Source of the DNA: Branchinecta lynchi
Taxonomy: Eukaryota > Arthropoda > Branchiopoda > Anostraca > Branchinectidae
DNA length: 64,000 bases
Reading direction: 5' to 3'
Assembly: GCA_023053575.1 (NCBI GenBank)
Contig: JAKZAP010000010.1
Location: forward strand, 14,159,225-14,223,224
Shown: positions 24,501 to 29,835 of the stretch, one piece after another
Layout of the letters: each line of letters opens with the position of its first letter
Position numbering within the stretch: position 1 is the first letter of the stretch
Position numbers and translations under genes: made by a program
Notes under the pieces: model-generated
What the model was told of the DNA's origin: nothing
Databases searched by the model: none
The model's input: only the letters and a program-made list of their open reading frames with translations

Positions 24501-25987
24501 GCAAAATCTAAAACTCACTTCAGAATGAAAATACCCTACTACGACTTTGTACTTCATACATTAGGCCCACCCTGGAATTCGCAGTTTCTGTTCGGCATTT
24601 TTCATTATCGCAGGAGTTTAGAGACAAATCGGAAATAATGTAGAAGCCGGCTCTTCTTATTATTCATAGTATATGGAAACTTCCATGCTCCTAGGTTTTA
24701 AAACATTTTGACCTCAAAACACTGAAGAAGCGTAGAAAGGAGCGAAGCACCCCGATGAAAAATGTATCTCAAAATAGTACTATGAAGTAGTACGAAAAAC
24801 TTGCATGCAGTACTAACTATGCTACTACATGCTTCTACTTCAAGGCTACCGTGGTACTGCATACTACTATATGCTACTATTAGTAAGACTGGATGCTACT
24901 ATGGCAAGACCGGATACTACTACATAAGATTGGAACAGTCTGAGGCACATTAAATGATAGTATTCTTTGCTATCACATAGTATTACATGCAACGCTTTCG
25001 TACTACTACCATACTTCTACGCAGGCTACAATTTTTTCATCGGGACCGACTTCAGTCAAGCCATAGTATCTCACCTTCTTCCCCCCCCCCCCCGCAATTC
25101 CTCCCTTCCTTTTAGCAAACTGTCAGAATTGACCAGAACGACTAGCAAGTTCTAGGGTATCCAAACTCTGTCCTATACGGACAAAACGCGTCCGATATAC
25201 ATTATTGATTTTAAGTGTATTCGCACAGATCTTGTAAACATTCTTGTTGACAACAATTACAAATTCGGTTGTGTAACCACGAAAATCGATTTGTAAAATC
25301 GACTTTCTATCTATCTAGCTGTTCGTTAACAGAATCCGTAAGGCATATTCTCGCCGTTCCGCGAGGACTCCACTTGAGGAGTCCCTGCGTTTTTGTTTGT
25401 CCCAGGGACTCACTTCCCGTATTCTCGCGAGTCCCCACGGACGGGTAATGCTCCGATTATCATCACCATCATCAAAAAGGACTTCCTTTCATATTCGGAG
25501 GGGAATCAGTTTTGCTGGTGTTGGTGCATGTAAAATTAATTAAAAAGAATCAGAATAAACAAAACCAAAAATAAAGTGGATCCAGACTAGTTTTGTCAGC
25601 TGCACATTTTTTTTTTAAGAACAAAATCCATTTTAGAATCATTCCCGTGTTCTCGTTGTTTTCCGAGGCGGAGTCCGCGTGGAGTGACTCCACTCTATTC
25701 TCGCCGTTCCCTTCGATTCCCCGAGGAGTCCTCGGGGAACGGCGAGAATACACCTTTAGTCATTTTTATTTTCAACTTTTTTAGATCCGTTGATGGATAC
25801 CCTCATGGATGATCCAGTAATCTTGCCAAGCAGTGGCAACGTCATGGACCGCTCAGTCATCCTCAGACACTTGCTCAATTCTTCCACCGACCCCTTCAAC
25901 CGTCAACCCCTCACTGAGGATATGTTAGTCTCAGCTAGTGACCTGAAGCGTAAAATTGAAGAGTGGAAGATTACTAAAAAACAGTGA
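2407..25987 (+). CDS. UBE4B: Ubiquitin conjugation factor E4 B, C-terminal part (5 exons)
   Basis: Join 2407-2491, 4494-4606, 9141-9414, 23257-23431 and 25785-25987, about 282 residues plus the stop. The joined protein follows the C-terminus of UBE4B/Ufd2 closely: end of the armadillo-like Ufd2 core ([47 protein letters not shown]) and then the U-box ([33 protein letters not shown]). In this family the U-box recruits an E2 and extends ubiquitin chains on substrates handed over by p97/Cdc48. All visible introns are GT-AG and exon phases agree (1, 0, 2, 0, 1 at successive boundaries). The 5' two-thirds of the gene lies before the window. The third intron here is 13.8 kb and full of transposons, and no exon is disrupted. 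The symbol follows the vertebrate orthologue; UBE4A is less likely because the core segments match UBE4B better. Confidence 0.95.
2553..2760 (-). repeat. LINE/SINE 3' end, minus strand, (TTAGAT)-type tail
   Basis: Plus-strand GGATTGGATTAGATTAGAT is followed by CACTTTTATTTACACATGTG, i.e. on the minus strand a transcript-like 3' end with AATAAA-like sequence and a short tandem tail. Similar ATTAGATT tails occur at 22263 and 59082. It lies in the intron between UBE4B exons a and b, and only the 3' end is recognisable. Confidence 0.5.
4013..4252 (-). pseudogene. LINE ORF2 C-terminal zinc-finger remnant
   Basis: The 79-residue minus-strand frame starts [20 protein letters not shown] and continues [22 protein letters not shown] followed by HLTYEC has the C-x2-C ... 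H-x4-C spacing of the C-terminal zinc-binding motif found in non-LTR retrotransposon reverse transcriptases. No RT domain is attached, so this is an isolated relic in the intron before UBE4B exon b. Confidence 0.5.
4494..4606 (+). CDS. UBE4B: UBE4B exon b (Ufd2 core)
   Basis: The exon follows TTTTTCAG and ends AG|GTATGT. It begins RIHEAQELM, matching RIHEVQE in the human protein, and ends in DDERMCR, where the final Arg codon is split with the next exon. The middle ([18 protein letters not shown]) is the poorly conserved, Gln-rich linker between core helices. Length is 113 nt, leaving two bases of a split codon. Confidence 0.92.
4739..5022. mobile_element. MITE with TTCCACCCT ends
   Basis: The left end reads TGTTCCACCCTT (4740-) and the right end AGGGTGGAACA (about 5010-5020), forming inverted termini. 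The interior is full of TAGTAACTA / TAGTTACTA palindromes. Length is about 284 bp. It sits in the intron between UBE4B exons b and c. The interior resembles the CCGATGAAAA MITEs in TACTA richness, but the ends differ. Confidence 0.6.
5685..6560 (-). pseudogene. LINE reverse transcriptase C-terminal fragment (CR1/Jockey-like)
   Basis: Minus-strand translation (6550 down to 6074) contains [20 protein letters not shown], then [11 protein letters not shown] and [20 protein letters not shown], then [16 protein letters not shown]. This is the conserved thumb / post-RT region of CR1-, Jockey- and RTE-type LINEs (LGV.ID..L.W..H...; Y....P.LEY...VW). The frame continues as 3' UTR toward a minus-strand AATAAAGTACATTATTATTA end near 5700. 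The YADD-containing catalytic palm is absent, so the copy is 5'-truncated. Confidence 0.85.
6585..6865 (+). repeat. LINE 3' UTR remnant with (GATT)n tail
   Basis: A C homopolymer at about 6589-6602 is followed by AT-rich sequence ending GGCATTAAAGTTGATGGATAGATTGATTGATTGAT. That layout (AATAAA-like ATTAAA, then tandem ATTG units) is how several LINE 3' ends in this window look. No coding part is recognisable. It abuts the minus-strand LINE at 5685-6560, so the two insertions sit head to head. Confidence 0.4.
7640..8045 (+). repeat. C-rich repeat family, internal fragment
   Basis: Two imperfect direct copies of a GGGCAATCT-GGCCC-GTTGCCCCTGAA module occur here (about 7715-7760 and 7857-7910), each followed by a GGTGG-TGTGGGGG-TGGGACC phrase. 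The same module is found at 12665, 12815, 12950, 18130 and 18870. The part ends with a CTGAAGCTGCTGCAG motif like that at 13940. It is not coding. Confidence 0.6.
8046..9140. other. Intron sequence, LINE-like 3' tail at 9055-9082
   Basis: I see no gene. Near the end, GGCGGATATAAATAAATGAATTGAATTGAATTC looks like another retroelement 3' tail with tandem GAATT units, just upstream of the T-rich acceptor of UBE4B exon c. The stretch 8300-9000 is unique-looking sequence with no motif I can name. Confidence 0.4.
9141..9414 (+). CDS. UBE4B: UBE4B exon c (Ufd2 core)
   Basis: The exon starts after a long T tract ending GCAG and stops at GATGAG|GTAGGT. It encodes [20 protein letters not shown] and then [20 protein letters not shown], followed by [14 protein letters not shown] and [17 protein letters not shown], the best conserved part of the Ufd2 core. 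This is the largest coding block of the gene in the window, 91 codons plus one split base. It reads through without a stop and precedes the 13.8-kb intron. Confidence 0.95.
9505..9625. repeat. Foldback dimer of GCTGAC repeat family
   Basis: ATATTTGACGGTGCAAAACG at 9533 is inverted near 9611, with the two arms (about 40 nt) meeting at TACATTTTTAAAATGTA near the centre. Flanking text CCCAAGCTGACTGCGAATC is shared with 11620-11700, 16860-16960, 17465-17520, 26340-26460, 28015-28090 and 51700-51900. It is therefore a head-to-head pair of a short dispersed element. It lies about 100 bp after the UBE4B exon c donor. Confidence 0.7.
9813..10115. mobile_element. ACGTT-rich foldback element (CTACACTGTCAGCAGGT end)
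   Basis: GCACAACGGAGCGCGTTCAA (about 9850) followed by AAAACGTTTTTTTT is inverted at about 10070-10108, giving arms of roughly 45 nt. The left border CTACACTGTCAGCAGGT reappears in inverse orientation as ACCTGCTGACAGTGTAG at 16766-16782, so this is one end of the family annotated at 15780-16782. The interior is built from short units such as AAAACGTT and AAAAGTGTTG. Confidence 0.65.
10200..10780. other. Intron, nothing recognised
   Basis: Two moderately long minus-strand open frames exist here (10254-10645), but neither has a motif, codon preference or homologous partner within the window. I see no repeat ends either. Confidence 0.5.
10785..11235 (+). repeat. C-rich repeat family copy
   Basis: Starts after a run of C (about 10790-10803). 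It contains the family phrases CCGGATCTGGGTCCG, GCTCTTGCCA-TTA, ATTC-TTCCGATCC and CACCCTCCACTACTTC, and ends near CCATATAGCACTTGAG, a decayed form of the CATATGGCACTTGCA terminus seen in complete family members. Two internal sub-copies are about 120 bp apart. Confidence 0.55.
11490..11710. repeat. (CTA)n retroelement tail and adjacent GCTGAC repeat piece
   Basis: TTTTCAATAAAACTGTT followed by about nine CTA units (11505-11531) is a typical LINE 3' end with a polyadenylation signal and trinucleotide tail on the plus strand. At 11620-11700 a fragment of the GCTGAC family follows (TTTGACGGTGCAAAACGGAT, then GCAGTCAGCTTGGGC) with opposed copies of GTCAGCTACATTT. Confidence 0.6.
12100..13965 (+). 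repeat. C-rich repeat family, tandemly arranged block
   Basis: This is a run of diverged modules repeating CCTGCCAAGTTTCATCGTCC or a close variant, then TAGCACATCTGGAAGTACCC, then TCGAGATCACCGGAATTC, then CCCCCTCCAACTCCCCCC and GATCCGGTCC. At least three units can be followed at 12130-12600, 13370-13560 and 13705-13960. TIR-like ends CTGAAAGCTCATATGGCACTTGC sit near 13085. Plus-strand frames give Pro/Ser-rich, protein-like strings with stops, which follow from the base composition. It lies inside UBE4B intron c. Confidence 0.75.
13966..15180. other. Intron, nothing recognised
   Basis: No repeat end, motif or convincing open frame was found. The minus-strand frame at 14362-14745 (127 codons) has no recognisable domain and an Arg/Phe-rich composition suggesting a chance frame. 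Confidence 0.45.
15187..15513. mobile_element. MITE with AGCTGCGTTCGATTT ends
   Basis: The left end AGCTGCGTTCGATTTGAG is inverted at the right as CTAAATCAAACGCGGCT (about 15497-15513). The interior repeats GGACAAG, CTGACAGGAC and AAATAAAACGGC several times in both orientations. Length is about 327 bp and it is non-coding. The target duplication is not clear (TTT on both sides). The termini resemble the AGTTGCGTTTTTGATCG element at 24006 and may belong to the same superfamily. Confidence 0.6.
15780..16782. repeat. Tandem duplication of ACGTT-rich element
   Basis: A block of about 330 bp beginning TGTTGTAGCCAGGA is present at 15903-16235 and again at 16422-16745. Shared landmarks include AATCTCCCTGTCTA, AACTGAGACACTTT, GTCGCAAAAAGAAAGT, AACAGCGTTAATAGATAC or a close variant, and TTATAAGCAAAA-GAGACGTTTTTGTTA. 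Between and before the copies are short AAAACGTCTCA / AAAACGTTA / AAAGTGTTGT units. The block ends ACCTGCTGACAGTGTAG, the inverse of the start of the element at 9813. Confidence 0.7.
16840..17525 (+). repeat. GCTGAC repeat family copies
   Basis: At 16840-16965 a single plus-strand copy reads CTGAAGAGGACCCTTGGCAA, then GAAGGGCCGAAGTATAGCTC, then CAGCTGACGTATCCGTTTTG, and ends AGTCAGCTTGGGCTGAAGGA. This is the most complete single-arm member. A shorter minus-strand piece (CAAGCTGACGGCGAATTGCA) lies at 17472-17520, inside the hAT-like element, showing the family was active after that element inserted or travelled within it. Confidence 0.65.
17042..20072. mobile_element. hAT-like non-autonomous element with CTGTTT-rich ends
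   Basis: The left end reads TAGGCATGGGCACTGTTCCT and the right end GAACAGTGCCTA, giving inverted termini with a small internal difference. It is flanked by an exact 8-bp direct repeat AGTGCACT (17034-17041 and 20073-20080), as expected for hAT transposition. Both ends carry roughly 170-200 bp dense in CTGTTT and its inverse AAACAG (about 17055-17250 and 19895-20070), a subterminal arrangement like transposase binding arrays. The 2.6-kb interior has no transposase: it holds a GATTCG-rich MITE, C-rich repeat pieces at 18120-18380 and 18870-19075, and a T tract at 18512-18541. It lies in UBE4B intron c. Confidence 0.8.
17629..18067. mobile_element. GATTCG-rich hAT-like MITE
   Basis: The left end CAGAGATGGGCGAATCGG and the right end GGATACGCCCATCTCTG are inverted repeats. 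The flanks TATCATAT and TAACATAA match at 6 of 8 positions, compatible with a decayed hAT duplication. Both ends are followed inward by overlapping GAATCC / GGATTC hexamer runs. It is nested in the CTGTTT-ended element, so it is younger than that insertion. Confidence 0.7.
20080..20592 (+). pseudogene. LINE ORF2 C-terminal fragment with (TATC)n tail
   Basis: The frame up to 20433 ends in [20 protein letters not shown] and then [30 protein letters not shown] and stop. This is the tail of an RTE/CR1-like reverse transcriptase (L.L..R...L.LRF...; F....P...R.RN...). A 3' UTR follows with AATAAAAG and a TATATCTATCTATCC tail (to 20592). Upstream of 20080 is the hAT-like element. The copy is truncated and lacks the catalytic palm. 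It resembles the fragment at 21430. Confidence 0.75.
20600..21400. other. Intron, nothing recognised
   Basis: AT-rich sequence without clear repeat termini. One phrase (GTCAGAAGTTTGGTAACAT) at 21041 recurs at 27299, so a dispersed repeat remnant is present, but its borders cannot be drawn. Confidence 0.4.
21430..21895 (+). pseudogene. LINE ORF2 C-terminal fragment with (TC)n end
   Basis: The frame 21444-21809 reads [20 protein letters not shown], then [20 protein letters not shown], then [26 protein letters not shown].. and the L.L..LE.R....L.F.K pattern are the conserved C-terminus of CR1/RTE-like reverse transcriptases. It closes with LYNSV and stop, then GGAAATAAACC followed by CTCTCTCTCTC. 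Truncated copy in UBE4B intron c. Confidence 0.82.
22262..22640. repeat. Dispersed repeat R2, copy 1
   Basis: Begins TTAGATTAGATTATGTATGG-GTTT and runs through CACTTGTTAAGAGGTTTAACA, then an A/G-rich stretch, then TATGCACTTACTCGGTTCC-GGTCA. The same order occurs at 59085-59600, where a 132-bp element interrupts it. On the minus strand this looks like a retroelement 3' end with an (ATCTAA)n tail. Confidence 0.6.
22880..23215 (-). repeat. GGGATCCC repeat family, minus-strand copy
   Basis: Read on the minus strand it runs from TTTTGGGATCCCA-type sequence at 23197 through GTTAGCACGATAACTCTCGG, GAGATATTTTG, CATAGATGGG-like and TAGGGGTGGG, then CTTAATTTAAGGGGCAA-like, matching the plus-strand copies at 54033 and 61338. 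It ends about 40 bp before the acceptor of UBE4B exon d. Confidence 0.65.
23257..23431 (+). CDS. UBE4B: UBE4B exon d (Ufd2 core end, linker to U-box)
   Basis: The acceptor is a T tract ending TTTTAG and the donor is G|GTAAGT. Translation starts [20 protein letters not shown], matching the RSYSKELFE block, and ends [12 protein letters not shown], which matches the conserved IDYSDAPDEF immediately before the U-box. The last base (G) joins AT of the next exon to make the Asp that opens the U-box. Confidence 0.94.
23638..23720 (-). repeat. Retroelement 3' end, minus strand, (TTAC)n tail
   Basis: AAGTAAGTAAGTAATTTATTTGTA on the plus strand is, inverted, an AATAAA-like signal followed by TTAC units. 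Only the tail is identifiable. It lies in the intron between UBE4B exons d and e. Confidence 0.4.
24006..24296. mobile_element. TA-flanked MITE with GTTGCGTTTTTGATCGAAG ends
   Basis: The 19-bp left terminus GTTGCGTTTTTGATCGAAG is perfectly inverted at the right end as CTTCGATCAAAAACGCAAC. TA dinucleotides border both sides (24004-24005 and 24297-24298), compatible with a Tc1/mariner-type target duplication. The interior contains palindromic GTTCGAAG / CTTCGACG segments in both halves, so the whole 291 bp can fold on itself. No transposase. Confidence 0.75.
24752..25044. mobile_element. CCCGATGAAAAA MITE, copy 1
   Basis: The left end CCCGATGAAAAATGTATC and right end TTTTTTCATCGGG are inverted repeats. 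The interior is unusually rich in AGTAC/GTACT, GCATGC and CTACTA words (AGTACTATGAAGTAGTACG, TGCTACTACATGCTTCTACT). Related copies are at 26812, 30211 and 58772, all near 220-290 bp. The target duplication is not obvious (AC on both sides at most). Confidence 0.75.
25346..25750. mobile_element. Foldback element with TATTCTCGCCGTTCC ends
   Basis: TATTCTCGCCGTTCC at 25346 is inverted at 25736-25750 (GGAACGGCGAGAATA). A second copy of the left terminus at 25692 forms a local hairpin with the right end around CCCCGAGGAGTCCTCGGGG. It ends 34 bp before the U-box exon of UBE4B. Non-coding. Confidence 0.65.
25785..25987 (+). CDS. UBE4B: UBE4B terminal exon (U-box)
   Basis: The acceptor is TTTTTTAG. 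The exon encodes the whole U-box: [20 protein letters not shown], then [20 protein letters not shown], then [20 protein letters not shown] and WKITKKQ before TGA. The hydrophobic and Pro positions that contact E2 enzymes in U-boxes (LMDDPV, DPFNR) are present, and as in this class no Cys/His zinc ligands are found. A foldback-ended element at 25346-25750 ends only 34 bp before the exon, close to where the branch point and polypyrimidine tract should be. Confidence 0.96.
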
Positions 25988-26064
25988 ATTGCCGAAGTTC
26001 GAAAACACAGAAATGAGTACCGCAGTGAATCGTAGCAAAAAAAAATGATGTGAATGATATTAGT

Positions 26065-26392
26065 TTAAACAATGTTTACAACGGATACGTCAGCTATGAT
26101 TCTTCATCAGCGATATTTCGGCCCTTCTTGGCAAGGGTCCTCGTCAGGCTGTCAATCCTCTGGTTCAACTTCGGGGAAGGAAACAAACCTGTAATAATCC
26201 TGTAATAGTAGGTGGAAGATTATTACAGGTTTGTTTCCTTCCCCGAAGTTGAACCAGAGGATTGACAGCCTGACGAGGACCCTTGCCAAGAAGGGCCGAA
26301 ATATCGCTGATGAAGAATCATAGCTGACGTATCCCGTTGTAAACATTGTTTGAATAAATGTTTCAAAGTCAGTTTGGGCTTAAAGAATATTT
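26065..26392. mobile_element. Long foldback of GCTGAC family in UBE4B 3' flank
   Basis: Arm 1 (26067-26198) and arm 2 (26219-26351) are inverted copies of the same 132-bp sequence separated by a 20-nt spacer. By eye the arms differ by about one inserted base. Arm 2 contains CTGACGAGGACCCTTGCCAA, then GAAGGGCCGAAATATCGCTG, the family core. A possible 12-bp target duplication AATGATATTAGT flanks the unit (26053-26064 and 26393-26404). It begins 77 bp after the UBE4B stop codon, so it is probably transcribed in the 3' UTR as a long hairpin. A single arm of the same length occurs at 59133-59264. Confidence 0.88.
26353..26358 (+). promoter_or_regulatory. Candidate polyadenylation signal of UBE4B
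   Basis: AATAAA, the first canonical signal after the UBE4B stop codon, lies 366 bp downstream and directly after arm 2 of the foldback. If used, the mature 3' UTR would contain the entire hairpin and the signal itself would be supplied by the inserted element. This is inference; no transcript data are visible. Confidence 0.4.
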
Positions 26393-26404
26393 AATGATAT
26401 TAGT

Positions 26405-26515
26405 ATTTCTTCAGCCCATAAGCTGACTACGAAGCGTGTGGCAAAAAATGGATATTTCAGTTGAGATCTTATTTCAGCGATATTTCGGTTTTAAGCCTCT
26501 CCCGTGTCAACGACT
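26405..26515 (-). repeat. GCTGAC repeat family, minus-strand copy
   Basis: CTTCAGCCCATAAGCTGACT, then ATTTCAGCGATATTTCGG, then TAAGCCTCTCCCGTGTCAAC is a minus-orientation copy directly following the foldback. It diverges more from the foldback arms than they do from each other, so it is an older insertion into which, or next to which, the foldback landed. Confidence 0.55.
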
Positions 26516-26811
26516 CAACCAAGCAAATGCCGCGTTCAAAATAAAATGAGTCCAGAGTAAAATATCTGCATATACGGTAAAGGTATGCTTATATTAACGT
26601 TTGTTCACTTTGAACTTTGCTATTTTCATGCACTTGCTGTGACTAAAGTCAAATATGAGTTAGCCAAAGTAGGTAATTAAGGGCGTCTTAAAACACCTGA
26701 ATAGGTATGTTGGATCTTCACTCTACCATTCAGCCCAAAACTGCACTGTTCGCATTTAAGTAAGTGTTCAGATAAGCATACATCTATTGTACAGTGTCAG
26801 TCCTGATGAAA

Positions 26812-27028
26812 AGTCTTCAAGAATTAGTTCTGTGGAGTTGTAAGTTTTAATAGCATATATAGTAGTAGCTATTACCACTGCATGCTATTATTAGCAAGAC
26901 TGGAGGCTACTATAGCAAGACAGGATGCTACTGGTTACTACTTCTCAAGATCGGCCCAGTCTGAAGCACATTAAATGATAGTATTCTGTAACTATTACAT
27001 ACTACACAGGCAACACATTTCCATCGGG
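26812..27028. mobile_element. CCCGATGAAAAA MITE, copy 2 (decayed)
   Basis: Left end CCTGATGAAAAGTCTTCAAG and right end CCATCGGGG. The interior shares GCTACTATAGCAAGAC-GGATGCTAC, CAGTCTGAAGCACATTAAAT and GATAGTATTCT with the other copies, but the first third is missing or altered. Confidence 0.6.
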
Positions 27029-27534
27029 GAAGTTTCCTAACAGATAACACAACAAGTGCGGTATCAACAGATAACACTTTGGATGTTAAGTGTTATGTTT
27101 TTCAAACATTACGCATTAAAATGGCATGATTAACAACTATTGCCAGAAAAGGCCGCGCATCCCTTTGTTATCTGTTATGAGACAGTGTAGCTGTCGCCTA
27201 TAGCAGTTCCTACGATTTGACTCAACAACATTGGCTATTTATGTTTAGAAACTTAATATGTTTTGTAGTAGGCTCATACTTGTAGCTACAGCCAGTACTG
27301 TCAGAAGTTTGGTAACATTAACCAAATGTTTGCGCATCCTTGTGTTAAATGTTATGAGAACATATTTGGTATGATGCTTTAAGTGTGTTATGTTTTGAGA
27401 CAAAGCTTCTGTTACGACCGGTTATATTAATTTTGTGACTGAAGTTTCGCGGAAAGACAACATTTGAATGGCTAATAACTTTTCTCGAACAGGTATGCGA
27501 TGTATATTATCCTATGACCCACTAGGCGAAAGCC

Positions 27535-27556
27535 TTATTATTGCAATTATATTATT

Positions 27557-27587
<31 letters not shown>

Positions 27588-27720
27588 CGATAATCTTCAC
27601 ACAGAAAGTTAGTGGTAGACATGAATTCATATAACCGTCCAGAGAGGATGATATTACCTCATATAACCGTCCAGAGAGGATGATATTTAGTCATATCACC
27701 CTCCAGAGAGGTTGAAAAAT
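27535..27720 (+). repeat. (ATT)n microsatellite and a 33-bp minisatellite
   Basis: ATTATTATT runs at about 27545-27580. At 27636-27715 there are nearly three copies of a unit of about 33 bp, CATATAACCGTCCAGAGAGG plus ATGATATTA-CT, the last diverged (CATATCACCCTCCAGAGAGG). The third copy ends at TTGAAAAATG. It is too short and too continuous to be a spacer-separated array. Confidence 0.75.
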
Positions 27721-29835
27721 GTTCGAAAAAGTTATAACAGTTACAAATCTCCATCTCGGTTGATATCAGAATAAAAACCTCGACGTTATTATTCTTATTA
27801 TTCGTTATAATAATCTCTGCGCTCGATAGATTTTTCCTGACCTACCTTGCCTTTTGCCAGGATAGGTTATTTTCAATTACCGTCTAGGTGTTAATTTCTG
27901 ATATCAACCTCCTTGTCGGCCCTTAACCTTTAATAACTCATATATTCTCGTAACGATTAACCCAAGGATGCGCTAAAGTGTGTCATCTGTTGTCAAACTT
28001 CTGACTGTATGACGATGACATTTGCCAAGAAGGGCCGAACTTATAGCCGAACTAAAAATTTCAGTTGATATATCTGTTTAGCACCATCAAATATGAAGTG
28101 AATGGTTGTATAGCAAAGCTGAGATTTTATGAGCTGATGCGAAAGGCTGAATAGGGGAAAGTCCCGGAATCAGTAATCGTCTTAAGCTCGAAACAAAGAC
28201 ACATAAGTCTTGTGGCTGGCTGCGGATTGTGCTACATTAAAATAGTGATTCACAGCAAAGTGGACGCGTTCAACTGAAGCGGATAAATTTCAGTTAAAGC
28301 AGAAGGTGGTGGTGGTGATTTTGGGGAGGGGTGGAGTGAAGTTGGGCCTTCGGAACGTACACCTAGATCCTGAATTTCCGGAAGTGTATTTTTCATAGTC
28401 CTTGTCGTCTTAAAGAGTTTGATGCATTTCATTTATAACTGTTATTGTGTCTTATGTTCTGGAAAATTGAAGAGTCTAGCAGACGCCCAACGTCTAATCG
28501 TTTCAGTTAAATGTCAAGCTATTGATAAATTTATATTTTCTTTCTGTCGGTTGTTCTTGTTTTCCTTTCTTGAAACCTTCGAGCATAGATCTACAAGAAA
28601 ACTTTGGTTGGGTGGCACTAGGAAAGATATGAATCGGTCGGGTAGTGCAACAATAATGATTAAATCTGGTCTGTTTCGTGTTAGTAAATTTTGGCAAGGC
28701 CTGACTATATGGAAGAGTCAATCAATCAAGTTTATTTTCCAAGTAGCTTAAAGCTAGAATGGGAATGAAAGACTTACGATATACGCAGACACGGCGGAAA
28801 TTAACTATTATACTTACAAGATATGACCAAAAATAAATGACGGGATGAAACTATGTAGAAATAGGCCTACCAACGACCGGGGTGTGTGAAGTTATTGCGG
28901 AGGGTGCGTGCCCTTTCGTCCAGAGAAGGTTTTTAAGTCGTTTTCTCGAAGCCTAGTTTTCGCGAAAATTTGGCAGGTACTGATTTTCGTGTCTATCCCA
29001 AAATCTGCTATGCGAATGTGGACTGCCAGTTCCGAATCCGATTTGCAATATCCATACGGATGAGGTGGCTTGTCCTTCGTCAGATGGCTATACGGTTCGC
29101 ATATCTGACTCTCAACTGATTATCCGTGGAATACCCCGCTGTCCGGAGCAAGCAACTGCGTTAAAGCACCTTTAAGAACGGGACCGGACCGGAAATCTTT
29201 CAGGAAGATTGCGCGGGAAAGTTGATTTTGGGAAGTTAATTTTTATGAAAATTGAAAATCTGTAGCCTATCGAAAAGTAGCGGAAGTTCAAGATTGCGTT
29301 TGACGTATAATTTTGAATTTTCAAACTAGCATGAAATGAATTCCTTGGTTCGAAACTTAATAGCGATTCCGGTCGAATTCTTCCGTGTCCGGTCTTGAAG
29401 CGTCATACGGTTGCGGAGGGCATCCTAATTACTATTATTCAGATCTTCTCCGTAAAAGCAATAATAACAGTCATTATCCAAGCAGTGTGTGATGGAATTA
29501 GCTTTAGGGAAGAAAAAATTCCTGTACCCGGATCGTCGTTCTGGTTTTAGTGATTTCTTATATTTCTTTTTCTCTAGCGAGTTTGAGTTTTTTCCTGTTT
29601 AGTAAGACGATAGATTTCGCGAAATAAAGTTTGGGAATATCGTACATTTTACAATACTGTTGAACTGTATATTTAGCGTCGTGACGAACGACCCCCCCCC
29701 CCCCCCCTTCCAGTCAGTGTAAGGATTGTTGTTATCTGGTTGTCTTGTAAAGACTTCCGACACTCTCGAGCAATTGGTTTTTCTTCTTAGTATGTATTTT
29801 CTTATGGTGCGGTCGCAGCTGGGGTCAAAGCGAGG
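27721..29835. other. Intergenic, GCTGAC fragment at 28015-28090 only
   Basis: A GCTGAC-family piece (GCCAAGAAGGGCCGAACTTA, then GCACCATCAAATATG) is at 28015-28090, and TCAATCAATCAAGTTTATTT at 28718 is a minus-strand retroelement tail. Otherwise I see no gene or clear repeat. The 110-codon frame at 28419-28751 has no recognisable feature. A C tract occupies about 29692-29707. Confidence 0.45.

Noticed and set aside
26265..26320. A complete, active hammerhead ribozyme
   Set aside because: Only the CUGANGA...GAAA core and a stem II are visible. No closed stem I with an NUH cleavage site could be drawn in a single copy, so it is reported only as a resemblance.
27636..27715. Regular repeats resembling a short CRISPR array
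   Set aside because: Units are contiguous without spacers, only about three copies, and the DNA is clearly animal; it is a minisatellite.
28419..28751. 110-codon plus-strand frame with Cys-rich start
   Set aside because: No domain or homologous segment, and it ends in a retroelement tail-like sequence (TCAATCAATCAAGTTTATTT).
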